From Triticum aestivum (lineage: Eukaryota > Streptophyta > Magnoliopsida > Poales > Poaceae), in contig NC_057811.1 of the NCBI RefSeq assembly GCF_018294505.1, positions 401,668,491 through 401,732,490 of the forward strand: 64,000 nt of DNA. Direction: 5' to 3'. Positions within the stretch are counted from its first letter, which is position 1; each line of letters starts with the position of its first letter. The translations under genes were made by a program, and so were the position numbers. Under the pieces are notes generated by a model that did not search any database, was not told the DNA's origin, and worked only from the letters and a program-made list of their open reading frames with translations. Shown here in pieces: positions 32,219-44,294 of the stretch.

Positions 32219-32938
32219 TTACTCGGAGTCCTCGTCCACGTCCTTGACTTCGTCCTTGTCACTCTTCCTCTTGGCCGATACTTCTTTGCTTGAACCGCAC
32301 ACTTGGCTCTTGCTCTTCATCCAACCCTTGTAGATATTGAAACAAAGGTAGCCATCCATTGCAGCGTAGTGGATGTGGTCTATATCTAGTACATTCCACT
32401 GCCATGCACGATGAAACGTGTGCGGAGGTTTCTTCAGTGTACCGTACGAAGGATGAACCATGGCTCCTGCCAGGGTCAGCATTGAAGGCTTATCACGGGA
32501 GGACATCAGCCCATTATTCTGGAGGTCGAAGGGTTTGCCTACAACAAGGCCTATCCGTTCCAGGACTCTTATGTCGTTCGTAAAGTCTACAGTAACGAAT
32601 TTGATTGGGCCGCCCTTGAGGAACTTCTTAAATTCCTCGCACTAAACGTCGGCATGGCATATGTGGTATACCAAGCATAAGTCATGCACGGAAACCTGGA
32701 TCACGGCGGGCTTCTTCCTCTCTTCCTCCTTTAGATTCTTCTCTTTTCCCAGGACTGTGGTGTACTCAACATCTAGCTCAGCGACCCACTCATCATTTGA
32801 GTTTTCGAACATGCGTCTGAAGCGATCAAGGCATTCTTTCACCGTCACGGAAGAATGGGTGTAGATGACATCGAACTCATCGCCGGTGATGGTTCTAACC
32901 TTGTACTCACCGCCGACCATGAAGATTTGGGACGCCAT
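32219..32938 (-). pseudogene. DEDDy 3'-5' exonuclease-like gene with one premature stop
   Basis: ATG at 32938 (minus) begins MASQIFMVGGEYKVRTITGD. The frame stays open for the whole 239 codons except for a TAG at 32642-32644. It ends at the stop at 32219-32221. The three exonuclease motifs of the RNase H-like DEDDy family are visible: WVAELDVEYT (D-x-E), FVTVDFTNDI (central Asp) and YAAMDGYLCFNIY (Tyr-x3-Asp). The order and spacing fit a Werner-type 3'-5' exonuclease domain, as in a large grass family of small such proteins. The C-terminus is Lys/Asp/Glu-rich (KRKSDKDEVKDVDEDSE). The stop sits between motifs I and II, so a truncated product would lack most of the active site. Probably a recent pseudogene. 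Confidence 0.75.
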
Positions 32939-34119
32939 GGATTTGGGAGGAGGGTTAGGATTAGTGGAACTGCCGTAATGTGAAAGGATGGGACGACTAG
33001 GAGTGGTTTATCGATTGTAAAAATGTCGAGTGGGGGGCGCGTGCGAACGGCAGGGTAGTGGCTTGCCTGGTGGATAAATGGATTCATGCACAGTACTATG
33101 GGGGCCCAATTAGATGTCATGTCTACTCGACGTCGAATTAAATGGCTTTCGATGTCATGTCAAGCGTCGGGAAAATTACAGGTGATACGAAGCTTCCGAG
33201 AGCCCTTGGATCTGAGATCGAACGGTTGCATGGCGTGATTCTAGACCTATGGGTGAATATCCTATCCTGGAGGGTTATTCTTCAAATTTTCAGCAACTTA
33301 GCATGCGACTGTTCAATCTTAGATCCAAGGGCTGCCAGTAGCCCGTATCATGGTCACGCCTACCACGACCGTCGCCTCGCTCGCGCGGTCGTGCCCTTGG
33401 AGATTTAACATGGTGTGTTAGGCTATCTGATGTTGGCATGTCATACATAGTCATCACTTAGTCACTCGTACTACAACAAGGTTAGCTATAAGGTTGGCTA
33501 TAAGAGTATTTTTTTAATTCTCTCTATCTCTTTCTTCGTAGTATTTATTGCATTTGCCAAGGAGTGACCTCTTCCAATGAAATGGTGCTTAAATGAGGTG
33601 CTATGGGCATTAAATGGCTTAGCAACTCAAGTCCCCAATGCATAGGTGCTTAGTTTTTTGTTGCTAAGTTTGCTTCATCTAGGTACACGCGCTTAGCACT
33701 GTTTCTTCCTGGGGTCACCAAACTAGTCTCTCTCTTCTTAATTAACTTGCCACATCAGACTTGCCTATGTGGCAGGCTTAGCACCTGTAGGATCAAGTAC
33801 AATAGTGGGCTATAAGCCCGCTTTACATGGCATTTTTGCATATGTGGGGGAAAGAGGCAAGGAAAAAGTGGAGGAGTGGGTTCTCAAGCAAGAGCCAGCC
33901 TCTACATGGTGGAGCATCGGGAGAGGCACCTGTATGGAGGTGGTCAGGAATCGGGAGACTCACGCCAGTCGCAGCGCCGCAGTTAAAATGATAATGGCAA
34001 GTCAAATCACCGGGCCCCACCTGTCCAACACTAACTCACTGTCAGATCACACATCCCTACGTTTGCAGCAGCCTACTCCCTCATCTTCTCGCGTCTCTGT
34101 CGAACCGACTAGGTGGAAC
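32939..34119. other. Flank of the exonuclease-like gene with MITE-like sequence
   Basis: 32939-33120 is probably the minus-strand promoter and leader. At about 33480-33830, GGTTAGCTATAAGG / TGGGCTATAAGCCC-type ends and TTAGCACC words suggest one or two nested MITEs, but boundaries could not be fixed. The frame at 33769-34122 runs into the copia LTR and is not supported. Confidence 0.35.
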
Positions 34120-35867
34120 TGAAGGAAATATGCCCTAGAGGCAATAATAAAGTTGTTATTTATATTTCCTTATATCATGATAAATGTTTATTATTCATGC
34201 TAGAATTGTATTAACCGGAAACTTAGTACATGTGTGAATACATAGACAAACAAAGTGTCACTATTATGCCTCTACTTGACTAGCTCGTTGAATCAAAGAT
34301 GGTTAAGTTTCCTAGACATAGACATGAGTTGTCATTTGATTAACGGGATCACATCATTAGAGAATGATGTGATTGACTAGACCCATTCCGTTAGCTTAGC
34401 ACTTGATCGTTTAGTATGTTGCTATTGCTTTCTTCATGACTTATACATGTTCCTATGACTATGAGATTATGCAACTCCCGAATACCGGAGGAACACTTTG
34501 TGTGCTACCAAATGTCACAACGTATCTGGGTGATTATAAAGGTGCTCTACAGGTGTCTCCAATGGTGTTTGTTGAGTTGGCATAGATCGAGATTACGATT
34601 TGTCACTCCGATTGTCGGAGAGGTATCTCTGGGCCCTCTCGGTAATGCACATCACTATAAGCCTTGCAAGCACTGTGACTAATGTGTTAGTTGCGGGATG
34701 ATGCATTACGGAACGAGTAAAGAGACTTGTCGGTAACGAGATTGAACTAGGTATTGAGATACCGACGATCGAATCTCAGGCAAGTAACATACCGATGACA
34801 AAGGGAACAACGTATGTTGTTATGCGGTTTGACCGATAAAGATCTTCGTAGAATATGTGGGAGCCAATATGAACATCCAGGTTCCGCTATTAGTTATTGA
34901 CCGGAGATGTGTCTCGGTCATGTCTACATAGTTCTCGAACCCGTAGGGTCCGCACGCTTAAAGTTCGGTGACGATCGGTATTATGAGTTTATGTGTTTTG
35001 ATGTACCGAAGGTAGTTCGGAGTCCCGGATATGATCACGGACATGACGAGGAGTATCGAAATGGTCGAGACATAAAGATTAATATATTGGACGGCTATAT
35101 TCGAACACCGGAAGCGTTCCGGGTGATTTCGGAGAAAACCGGAGTGCCGGAGGGTTTACCGCCCCCCCCCCCGGAAAGATTAGGCCTACATGGGCCATAG
35201 GGAAGAGGGGAGGCAGCCCACAAGGGGCAGCCGCGCCCTCTCCCTATAGGGAGTCCGAATTGGACTAGGGAGGGGGGCGCGCCCCCCTTTCCTTCTCCTC
35301 TTCCTCTCCTTTCCCTCTTTCCCCTTCTCCTCCTAGTTGGACTAGGAAAGGAGTAATCCTACTCCCACTAGGAGGACGATTCCTCCCCTCCTTGGTGCAC
35401 CCTAGGGCCGGCCGGCCTGCCCCCTTGCTCCTTTATATACGGGGGCAGGGGGCACCCTAGAACACACAACAGACAACAGTTTTAGCCGTGTGCGGTGCCC
35501 CCCTCCACCATAATCCACCTCGGTCATATCGTCGTAGTGCTTAGGCGAAGCCCTGCGCTGGTAGCTTCATCATCACCATCATCACACCGTCGTGCTGACG
35601 AAGCTCTCCCTTGACACTCAGCTGGATCGAGAGTTCGTGGGACGTCACCAAGCTGAACGTGTGCAGATCGCGGAGGTGCCGTACTTTCGGCACTAGGATC
35701 AGTCGGATCGTGAAGACGTACGACTACATCAACCGCGTTGTTATAATGCTTCTGCTTTCGGTCTACGAGGGTACGTAGACAACACTCTCCCCTCTCGTTG
35801 TTATGCATCACCATGATAGATCTTCCGTGTGCGTAGGAAAATTTTGAAATTACTGCGTTCCCCAACA
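34120..35867 (+). repeat. 5' LTR of the copia element
   Basis: Starts TGAAGGAAATATGCCCTAGA and ends GCGTTCCCCAACA (1748 bp), ending directly before the primer site. A TATA-like TTTATATAC lies at about 35431. In the first 389 bp I count about 11 differences from the 3' LTR. Confidence 0.9.
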
Positions 35868-37100
35868 GTGGCATCCAAGCCAGGTCTATGCGTAGATGTT
35901 ATATGCACGAGTAGAACACAAATGAGTTGTGGGCGATAATAGTCATACTGCTTACCACCATGTCATACTTTTATTCGGCGGTATTGTTGGATGAAGCGAC
36001 CCGGACCGACATTACACGTACGCTTACGCGAGACTGGTTCTACCGACGTGCTTTGCACACAGGTGGCTGGCCGGTGTCAGTTTCTCCAACTTTAGTTGAA
36101 TCGAGTGTGGCTACGCCCAGTCCTTGTTAAAGGTTAAACAAACACACTTGACTAAAAATCGTTGTGGTTTTGATGCATAGGTAAGAATGGTTCTTGCTTA
36201 GCCTGTAGCAGCCATGTAAAACTTGCAACAACAAAGTAGAGGACGTCTAACTTGTTTTTGCAGGGCATGTTGTGATGTGATATGGTCAAGACATGATGCT
36301 AAATTTTATTGTATGAGATGATCATGTTTTGTAACAAAGTTATCGGCAACTGGTAGGAGCCATATGGTTGTCGCTTTATTGTATGAAATGCAATCGCCAT
36401 GTAATTGCTTTACTTTATCACTAAGCAGTAGCGATAGTCGTAGAAGCAATAGTTGGCGAGACGACAACGATGCTACGATGGAGATCAAGGTGTCGCGCCG
36501 GTGACGATGGTGATCATGACGGTGCTTTGGAGATGGAGATCAAAGGCACCAGATGATGATGGCCATATCATATCACTTATATTGATTGCATGTGATGTTT
36601 ATCCTTTATGCATCTTATTTTGCTTAGTTCGGCGGTAGCATTATAAGATGATCTCTCACTCAATTTCAAGGTACAAGTGTTCTCCCTGAGTATGCACCGT
36701 TGCGAAAGTTCGTCGTGCCGAGACACCACGTGATGATCGGGTGTGATAAGCTCTACGTTCACATACAACGGGTGCAAGCCAGTTTTGCACACGCAGAATA
36801 CTCGGGTTAAACTGGACGAGCCTAGCATATGCAGATATGGCCTCGGAACACTGAGACCGAAAGGTCGAGCGTGAATCATATAGTAGATATGACCAACATA
36901 GTGATGTTCACGATTGAAAACTACTCCATCTCACGTGATGATCGGACATGGTTTAGTTGATTTGGATCACGTGATCACTTAGATGATTAGAGGGATGTCT
37001 ATCTAAGTGGGAGTTCTTAAGTAATATGATTAATTGAACTTTAATTTATCATGAACTTAGTACCTGATAGTATTTTGCATGTCTATGTTGTTGTAGATAG
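35868..37100 (+). other. Primer site and untranslated leader of the copia element
   Basis: TGGCATCCAAGCCAGG at 35869 is a degenerate match to the initiator-Met primer site of copia elements. The remaining 1.2 kb is noncoding leader, as usual in the BARE/Angela group. No gene was seen in it. Confidence 0.7.
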
Positions 37101-38995
37101 ATGGCCCGTGCTGTTGTTCCGTTGAATTTTAATGCGTTCCTAGAGAAAGCTAAGTTGAAAGATGATGGTAGCAACTACACAGACTGGGTCCGTAACTTGA
37201 GGATTATCCTCATTGCTGCACAGAAGAATTACGTATTGGAAGCACCGCTAGGTGCCAAACCCGATGCAGGAGCAACGCCAGATGTTATGAACGTCTGGCA
37301 AAGCAAAGCTGATGACTACTCGATAGTTCAGTTTGCCATGCTTTACGGTTTAGAACCGGGACTTCAACGATGTTTTGAATATCATGGAGCATATGAGATG
37401 TTCCAGGAGTTGAAGTTAATATTTCAAGCAAATGCCCGGATTGAGAGATATGAAGTCTCCAATAAGTTCTACAACTGCAAAATGGAGGAGAATAGTTCTG
37501 TCAGTGAGCATATACTCAAAATGTCTGGGTATAACAATCATTTGATTCAATTTGGTGTTAATCTTCCTGATGATAGTGTCATTGACAGAATTCTTCAATC
37601 ACTGCCACCAAGCTACAATAGCTTCGTGATGAACTATAATATGCAAGGGATGGATAAGACAATTCCCGAGCTCTTCGCAATGCTAAAGGCTGCGGAGGTA
37701 GAAATCAAGAAAGAGCATCAAGTCTTGATAGTCAACAAGACCACCAGTTTCAAGAAAAAGGGTAAAGGGAAGAAGGGGAACTTCAAGAAGAACGACAAGC
37801 AAGTTGCTGCTCAAGTGAAGAAGCCCAAGTCTGGACCTAAGCCTGAGACTAAGTGCTTCTACTGCAAAGGGACTGGTCACTGGAAGCGGAACTGCCCCAA
37901 GTATTTGGCGGATAAGAAGGATGGCAAGGTGAAGAAAGGTATATATATATGTGATATACATGTTATTGATGTGTACCTTACTAATGCTCGCAGTAGTGCC
38001 TGGGTATTCGATACTATTTCTGTTGCTAATATTTGCAACTCGAAACAGGGACTACGAATTAAGCGAAGATTGGCTAAGGATGAGGTGACGATGCGCGTGG
38101 GAAATGGTTCCAATGTTGATGTGATCGCCGTCGGCACGCTACCTCTACATCTACCTTCGGGGTTAGTTTTAGACCTAAATAATTGTTATTTGGTGCCAGC
38201 ATTGAGCATGAACATTATATCTGGATCTTGTTTGATGCGAGATGGTTATTCATTTAAATCTGAGAATAATGGTTGTTCTATTTATATGAGTAATATCTTT
38301 TATGGTCATGCACCCTTGAAGAGTGCCTATTTTTGTCGAACCTCGATAGTAGTGACAAATATATTCATAATATTGAAGCCAAAATATGCAGAGTTGATAA
38401 TGATAGTGCAACTTATTTGTGGCACTGCCGTTTGGGTCATATTGGTGTAAAGCGCATGAAGAAACTCCATTCTGATGGACTTTTGGAATCAATTGATTAT
38501 GAATCACTTGGTACTTGCGAACCATGCCTCATGGGCAAGATGACTAAAACTCCATTCTCCGGAACAGTGGAGCGAGCAACAGATTTGTTGGAAATCATAC
38601 ATACTGATGTATGTGGTCCGATGAATATTGAGGCTCGCGGCAGGTATCGTTATTTTCTCACCTTTATAGATGATTTGAGCAGATATGGGTATATCTACTT
38701 GATGAAACATAAGTCTGAAGCATTTGAAAAGTTCAAAGAATTTCAGAGTGAAGTGGAAAATCATCGTAACAAGAAAATAAAGTTTCTACGATCTGGTCGT
38801 GGAGGAGAATATTTGAGTTACGAGTTTGGTCTTCATTTGAAACAATGCGGAATAGTTTCGCAACTCACAGCACCCGGAACACCACGACGTAATGGTGTGT
38901 CCGAACGTCGTAACCGCACTTTATTAGATATGGTGCGATCTAAGATGTCTCTTACTAATTTACCGCTATCGGGGTTATGCTTTAGAGACGGCTGC
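37101..38995 (+). pseudogene. Copia Gag, protease and integrase N-terminal part
   Basis: ATG 37101 begins MARAVVPLNFNAFLEKAKL and runs open to about 38330. It contains the copia Gag core, a Lys-rich linker, and a zinc knuckle CFYCKGTGHWKRNC at about 37853-37894. A protease region follows whose active-site text reads VFDTISVANICN, so the Gly expected after Asp-Thr is Ile. A frameshift near 38330 leads into another frame with the integrase zinc domain (WHCRLGHIG ... CEPCLMG) and catalytic core pieces (HTDVCGPM, FIDDLSRYGY, PRRNGVSERRNRTL). A small deletion near 38970 (after LPLS) shifts the frame again just before the nested gypsy element. Confidence 0.85.
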
Positions 38996-39474
38996 TGTCA
39001 GTGTCAAAACCGGTGGATCTCGGGTAGGGGGTCCCGAACTGTGCGTCTAGGATCGATGGTAACTGGAGACGGGGGACACGATGTTTACCCAGGTTCGGGC
39101 CCTCTCTATGGAGGTAATACCCTACTTCCTGCTTGATTGATCTTGATGAATATGAGTGTTACAAGAGTTGATCTACCACGAGATCGTAATGGCTAAACCC
39201 TAGAAGTCTAGCCTATGTGTATATGGTAATGAATATGTCCTATCCGGACTATGCTCTCCGGTTTATATAGACACCGGGAGATCTAGGGTTACATGGAGTC
39301 GGTTACATAAGAAGGAATCTTCACAGCTGGTCGCCTAGCTTGCCTTCCACGACAAGGAAAGTGCAATCCGGACACGGGTATAGTCTTCGGCCTTCGTATC
39401 TTCACAGCCCATCAGTCCGGCCCAATGAATGGCAGGCCGGACGCCCGAGGACCCCTTCGTCCAGGACTCCCTCA
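38996..39474 (-). repeat. 3' LTR of the minus-strand gypsy element
   Basis: 479 bp; on the plus strand it starts TGTCAGTGTCAAAACCGG and ends GGACTCCCTCA. A polypurine-like CAGGTTCAGGGGCTAC (minus strand) abuts it at 39475-39490. Confidence 0.9.
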
Positions 39475-39985
39475 GTAGCCCCTGAACCTGGCTTCAATGA
39501 CGAGGAGTCCAGCGCGTAGATTGTCTTCGGCATTGCAAGGCGGGTTCACCTTTCTCCGAACTCCAAGATAGTCTTCAGATGTAGTAGATATATCCGGACC
39601 TGTATATATAGTTATAGAAAATATACGAGCCTAATTTATCGGTAACTGTTTATGACATCACGCCTGCCCGGTCACTATTTCCAACCATTGGCTGGCGCGT
39701 CACCCCACGTCTCGGGACGCGGTTTTACTGGCTTGTCTTGTCAAGGCAGAGATCGTGTTCCCTTATTCATGGGATTTTCATTAATGCAGGCATGGGTAAC
39801 CCAACCGTCCCCCGGGTACAACTCTCTGGAGATTGGTAAGTTTCGAGACCCAAGTGGATACGCTTAGTACTTGGGGTCTTTATATAGGGTCCCAGACTCG
39901 TCTTCTTCCTTTGCGCTCGCTTCTTCCTCAACCCTAGCCACCCCAAGTTCCAACCCTCGGGTTCCCATCGCCACCAGCCCCAATT

Positions 39986-42917
39986 ATGTCCGGATCCAGC
40001 CGTCTAGGCCGGTGGGTGGCTTCTTCTGTCACAGATGAGGATATTGCGAAGCTCCGCGCGGCGAGGTATCTGACCCCGGAAATCCTCCACCGGCTTCCTG
40101 CACAGGGGCAGGTCGTTCCTACCCCAAATCCGGCGAGGGGGTAGTGTTTGTGTCCCACTGCCTCCATGGGTTAGGGTTCGCGCTTAACCCCTTCGTCCTG
40201 GGGCTCATGTTTTACTATGGGCTAGACTTTCACGATCTGGCCCCGGACTCTATTCTCCTTATCTCGACATTTATCGTCACATGTGAGGCCTTCCTCCGGA
40301 CTCCTCCGCACTTTGGTTTGTGGCTCAAGACCTTTGACGTGAGGCCGCAGGTGACAGAGGAGGAGCAGGCAGAGTGCGGCACCGTCACAATAGGCAAGCT
40401 TGCCACGCGGTTTGGTTTGAAGGATCTTTCGCCAAGTCTTCTGACCCATGGCAGCAGGGGTGGTTTTATATCAACGAGCCGCGGGGCTCCAAGTGGGCGG
40501 CTATGCCAGCGTTCCGACCCGGCCCTCCAATTCAGCTTGCTTCATGGATCAATAAGGGACTGTACTGGGGATCCGTCAATGAAGTGCAGACTCTGCAAGG
40601 TCGTGTCCGAAGCCTTACCGAGAAGGGCGTCGGCCTTGTGAACGTCGTTCAAGTGATGCTAGTCCGCCGGACCCTGCCATGTCAGCGGTGGCCTCTTCGT
40701 ATGTGGGAGTTTAATCCCGAAGGACGGCGGACTCTTCAGCACTTCCTCAGCACTGCGCATGAGGGAATGTGGAAATTATATTTCGGGGAACGAGAGCAAT
40801 GGCCGGACACCACAAAAGATGTTGGCCTCGACTGCAATCATCCGGACACCATGTAAGTATTCGATCTCCGCACACCCTTTATTTGAGTATCTCTTGGTAA
40901 GATATTGAACAATCCGTACCTTCACAGGACTGGATAAAGAAAGCGGTGTTGATCAGGTGTCCGGCGCCTCTTCCCGAAGATTCTACGAACGCCCTACTAA
41001 CGAGGATGCTGACTCCGACACCGTACCAGGTGTCTGCGGAGGAGGGCGAGAACAGGGAGGCCGGAGGTGGTCTCTGCCCCAAGGATAAATCAGACGTTGC
41101 GTTCGGGGAAACCGAAACCCTCTTGCCCGAGGGCAAAGGTGCAGAGGAGGCCTTCCATGGCAAGAAAAGGGCCGCTTCTGAAGGTCAGGAGGGGAAACCT
41201 TCCAAGAAAGGGAAAACGCCATCGACGGGCGGCTTGGGCTGGGCAAGCGATGTTGACGTGGAGCTTTATTATGAGGATAAACCTATGGCCAAACCGTAAG
41301 TGCAGCAGGGTACTTAAACCATACCTCCTTCCTTTCTTATTACTGAAGTAATCCTCCGACATATGTATGTCCTCGCAGGTTAACGCCCGGGGTTTCCCAA
41401 TCGTCCTCCTCCTCGGGAGACCTTCTTCCAGAAATGATGGAGAGTGACACGCCTTCTCCGGCCCCCTCTCCCAACAGGGCGGAGGATTCTGAGGTATCGT
41501 CCCGGGGGGCTCTTCTTGGTCGACAAGCAGTGCAGGAAACGAAGAGGGCATTACCCGAAGGTGGTGTCTCTGTCACTCAGGGTTCGGGAATCAAGCATGG
41601 CGGCCCCGCCCTATCTGGTTTAGAGCCGGAGACGATCCCGGGGGCAAGTGGGCGGATTCCTTCAAAGGAATACCGTACTCCGGCGGCGGCTTCCGCAGAC
41701 CCAGAAGCGCCGGAAATGCTGACGGACATGCTGCGACAAGCGTATGTTTCGGAGGAACACCGTGCCTTGATGGTTACGGTGGTCGAAAAGGTTCTATCCA
41801 CGAAGAGCGGGTTGAACGAGGCCTTCACAAGCCTCCTAAGGGGTTTTGAGGTTTGTGATGTAGTTTTGCCAATTGAATAATTTTGACATAATGCACCTGT
41901 TGTATATGCACTAGCCCCTGAGACTTGGATTGCCTTCCGACGGAAGCGATCGAAGGATCAAAAAGATATGCTCCGTTGTTAACCTTGATTTAACTTAGAA
42001 TACAGGCTGCCTCCCCTCCTGCGGCTACACGAAATACGGAAGTGGCCGAACTACAGCGAAAGCTGGATATTGCGGAAGATGACATTGCATTGATCAACAG
42101 GCGTCTTGACAACTCGCAAGGTATATATGTCGAGCATTCCTTACACCAATGTGAAATGTGCATGATGCCATAAATGGTTTATATGAAATGTGCATGATTG
42201 CAGATGGTGCTGCCGCCGTTGAAGCTCTTCGGGCGGAGCTAGCCCGGGCCAAGGAGCAGGCCTGGCGTAGTGATGCGACTGCCGAGAAGGCATCGGCTGA
42301 TTTAAGAGCCGAACAAGCAACTCGGTGCCAAAGTGAGGAGAAAATATCCGCACTGGCGCTTGAATTGAAGAATACTGCCAGCCGATGTGAATTCCTTGAG
42401 AAGGAGAATAAAGCCAAAATGGCTGAGCTTGATAAGGCCGTACGAGAGGCGAGTGAAGCTCGGTCTGAATCTAGGGCAGCTCGTGAAGAGATTCGGCAGG
42501 CTAAGGAGATAGCGGCCGGTAAGCCCTTTTTGCTTCAAACCAAGGTTGGCGATCCGGACTATGCTAAGCTAAACCAGGTCTGGAGTTCTCCGGCTGAATT
42601 TTTGGACTTGCCGAAGAGTTCTTCCGATGCGGTGCAATTTTACCGTGCGCAAGAGGGGTATGCAATGGAGAAGCTTTTCTAGTCACAATTCGGCGCGTCG
42701 AAGCGCCCTCTGTTGCTCAATGAACAGATGTCCCAGTGGGCCGAGCTTCATAGGATATCTCACGACGCCATGAAGAACGTCGTAATCCGGTTGTGGCCAA
42801 GTGAGCCTATTTCGAGTAGTTATTTTGGCCTGGTGCGGCGGCTTGTTGACGCGGTGCCACATATCGACGCTGTGAAGCGGTCGGCGTGCATTGAGGGTGC
42901 ACGGATGGCCTTTGCCT
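39986..42917 (+). pseudogene. Spliced antisense gene of the gypsy element, broken
   Basis: The gene starts at ATG 39986 (MSGSSRLGRWVASS). It then reads a gypsy-type transposon domain (GLMFYYGLDFHDLAPDSILL; FEGSFAKSSDPWQQGWFYIN; SWINKGLYWGSVNEVQTLQG), a charged, low-complexity middle, and a long C-terminal coiled coil (EALRAELARAKEQAW; EKENKAKMAELDKAVREA). Splice sites are visible: GTAAGT at 40855 to CAG at 40927, GTAAGT at 41298 to GCAG at 41379, GTTTGT at 41851 to ACAG at 42004, and GTATAT at 42120 to GCAG at 42204. Damage includes frameshifts near 40130 and 40405, probable loss of a G at the first donor, and a TAG at 42680-42682, after which the frame continues to 42917. It is encoded opposite to gag. 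Function unknown. Confidence 0.7.
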
Positions 42918-43080
42918 GAGTCAAAACATTTTGGGGAAAGATGAAGGCCATTGTGTTGCGGCGAGGAGTCCACCCAAGGGCCAGGACCGTAATGAGCCGG
43001 AGCACTATTTTGAAGACGTCTTGGATGCCGCCCGCTTGATAGAGGGTCAATGCTCGAAAGATATAATATTCGAGTGATTT

Positions 43081-44289
43081 ATATAACGATGTAACAGACA
43101 ACTTTATAGTTAATCTATTTATACTTTGCTCAAAAGCTTGAATTTCTCCTCTGTGACCGTTTTAGTATAATCTGAAAGTTTTCCAGTCGTCGGCTTCAGC
43201 CCCCTCGTAGGAAGTACGGGGGTGTTCGGAAAAGCATTTAATCACTCTTTATCCAACGTCTTGGTCCAAAGGAGGTGATAATGCGGCGAACCAGGCAATT
43301 GGACTATAGGGCGTTAACACTTTCACATAGCCATAGGAGTTTTATGGTGGGGCTACGACATAGCCCCTGGTATGTATACGACGCTTAGTGCTTTACATAT
43401 GTTGATCTAAAAAAGATCCCTCGTGTGACACGGAGAATCACTAAAGATTCGAATAAGTCGTCAAGTGGTTGACCAGCTCTCGCCGCATCATGACAGTCCG
43501 TTTTCGGCTTTCTCTACTAAGGTGCTCATCCGGTCTAGGCCAGGGCACAATCACAGTAGTTCTCCCTTTACTACCCTAGCCGATAGAGCGGAACGTAGGG
43601 TAGCAAGCACAGGAGCCGGGCAACCCAACTATTGACCAAAGACAATGATTCAGAGCTGATGCATATAAGGCCAAACTTGCGACGCCGAAGTACGCAATAG
43701 AGCTATTCGGACTTTTACTGGCGGCTCGTTTGTTCCCATACCGGGCCCCTGGCAAGTTATGCCGAGGCGCGTCTTGTAAGGCAGCCGTTACGGCCGGACT
43801 CATTGTAGAAAGAGCATGAAAGATTAGTTCAGATAAAGTTTACTGGGAGCGGAGCAATATGCCAATGATAAATATATATAAAGAGTAAAAACCACAACCC
43901 AGCTATTTGACATGCTCGGGGTTGGGAACAGAGGAAAAAAGGGCATGGTACATGCTCAAAAGAAAGAGTGCGGTCTACAAAAGCTTATTGGACCTCCTGT
44001 CACACGTCTGCACCGCCCGTCCTCGGGGAGGGGAATCCTTAACGGGAGTTGCCCCGTAGGTGAGTGTGCGGATCCGAACTTCGAGAGAGTCCGATGTAGA
44101 TGCTGTCCTGATGGTCACCTGTTTTTAAGAAATGATACAGAAAAATAGGAAAGACAGATAAGAACGTTACGGGGATTCTTGCAGGGTTGTCCATATTGTG
44201 CTTCCCCCGATTCCCATGGTATCTTGAGTGCATAGTGATGTACGCGTGGTGTGAACTTTGCCAGTACAGTAGGTGGGCGGCGGAAGCCG
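43081..44289. other. Segment where pol would be expected; no domains seen
   Basis: Neither strand shows protease, reverse transcriptase or integrase motifs. A 75-codon minus frame at 43576 and a 78-codon plus frame at 43912 look like chance. It is probably intergenic sequence between the convergent gag and antisense genes. Confidence 0.55.
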
Positions 44290-44294
44290 AACTG

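Noticed and set aside
33769..34122. 117-codon plus-strand ORF before the copia element
   Set aside because: It starts in MITE-like sequence and ends in the LTR; no domain.
37953..38450. C-terminal part of the 449-codon copia ORF after about 38330
   Set aside because: This is out-of-frame translation after a frameshift; the integrase continues in the other frame.
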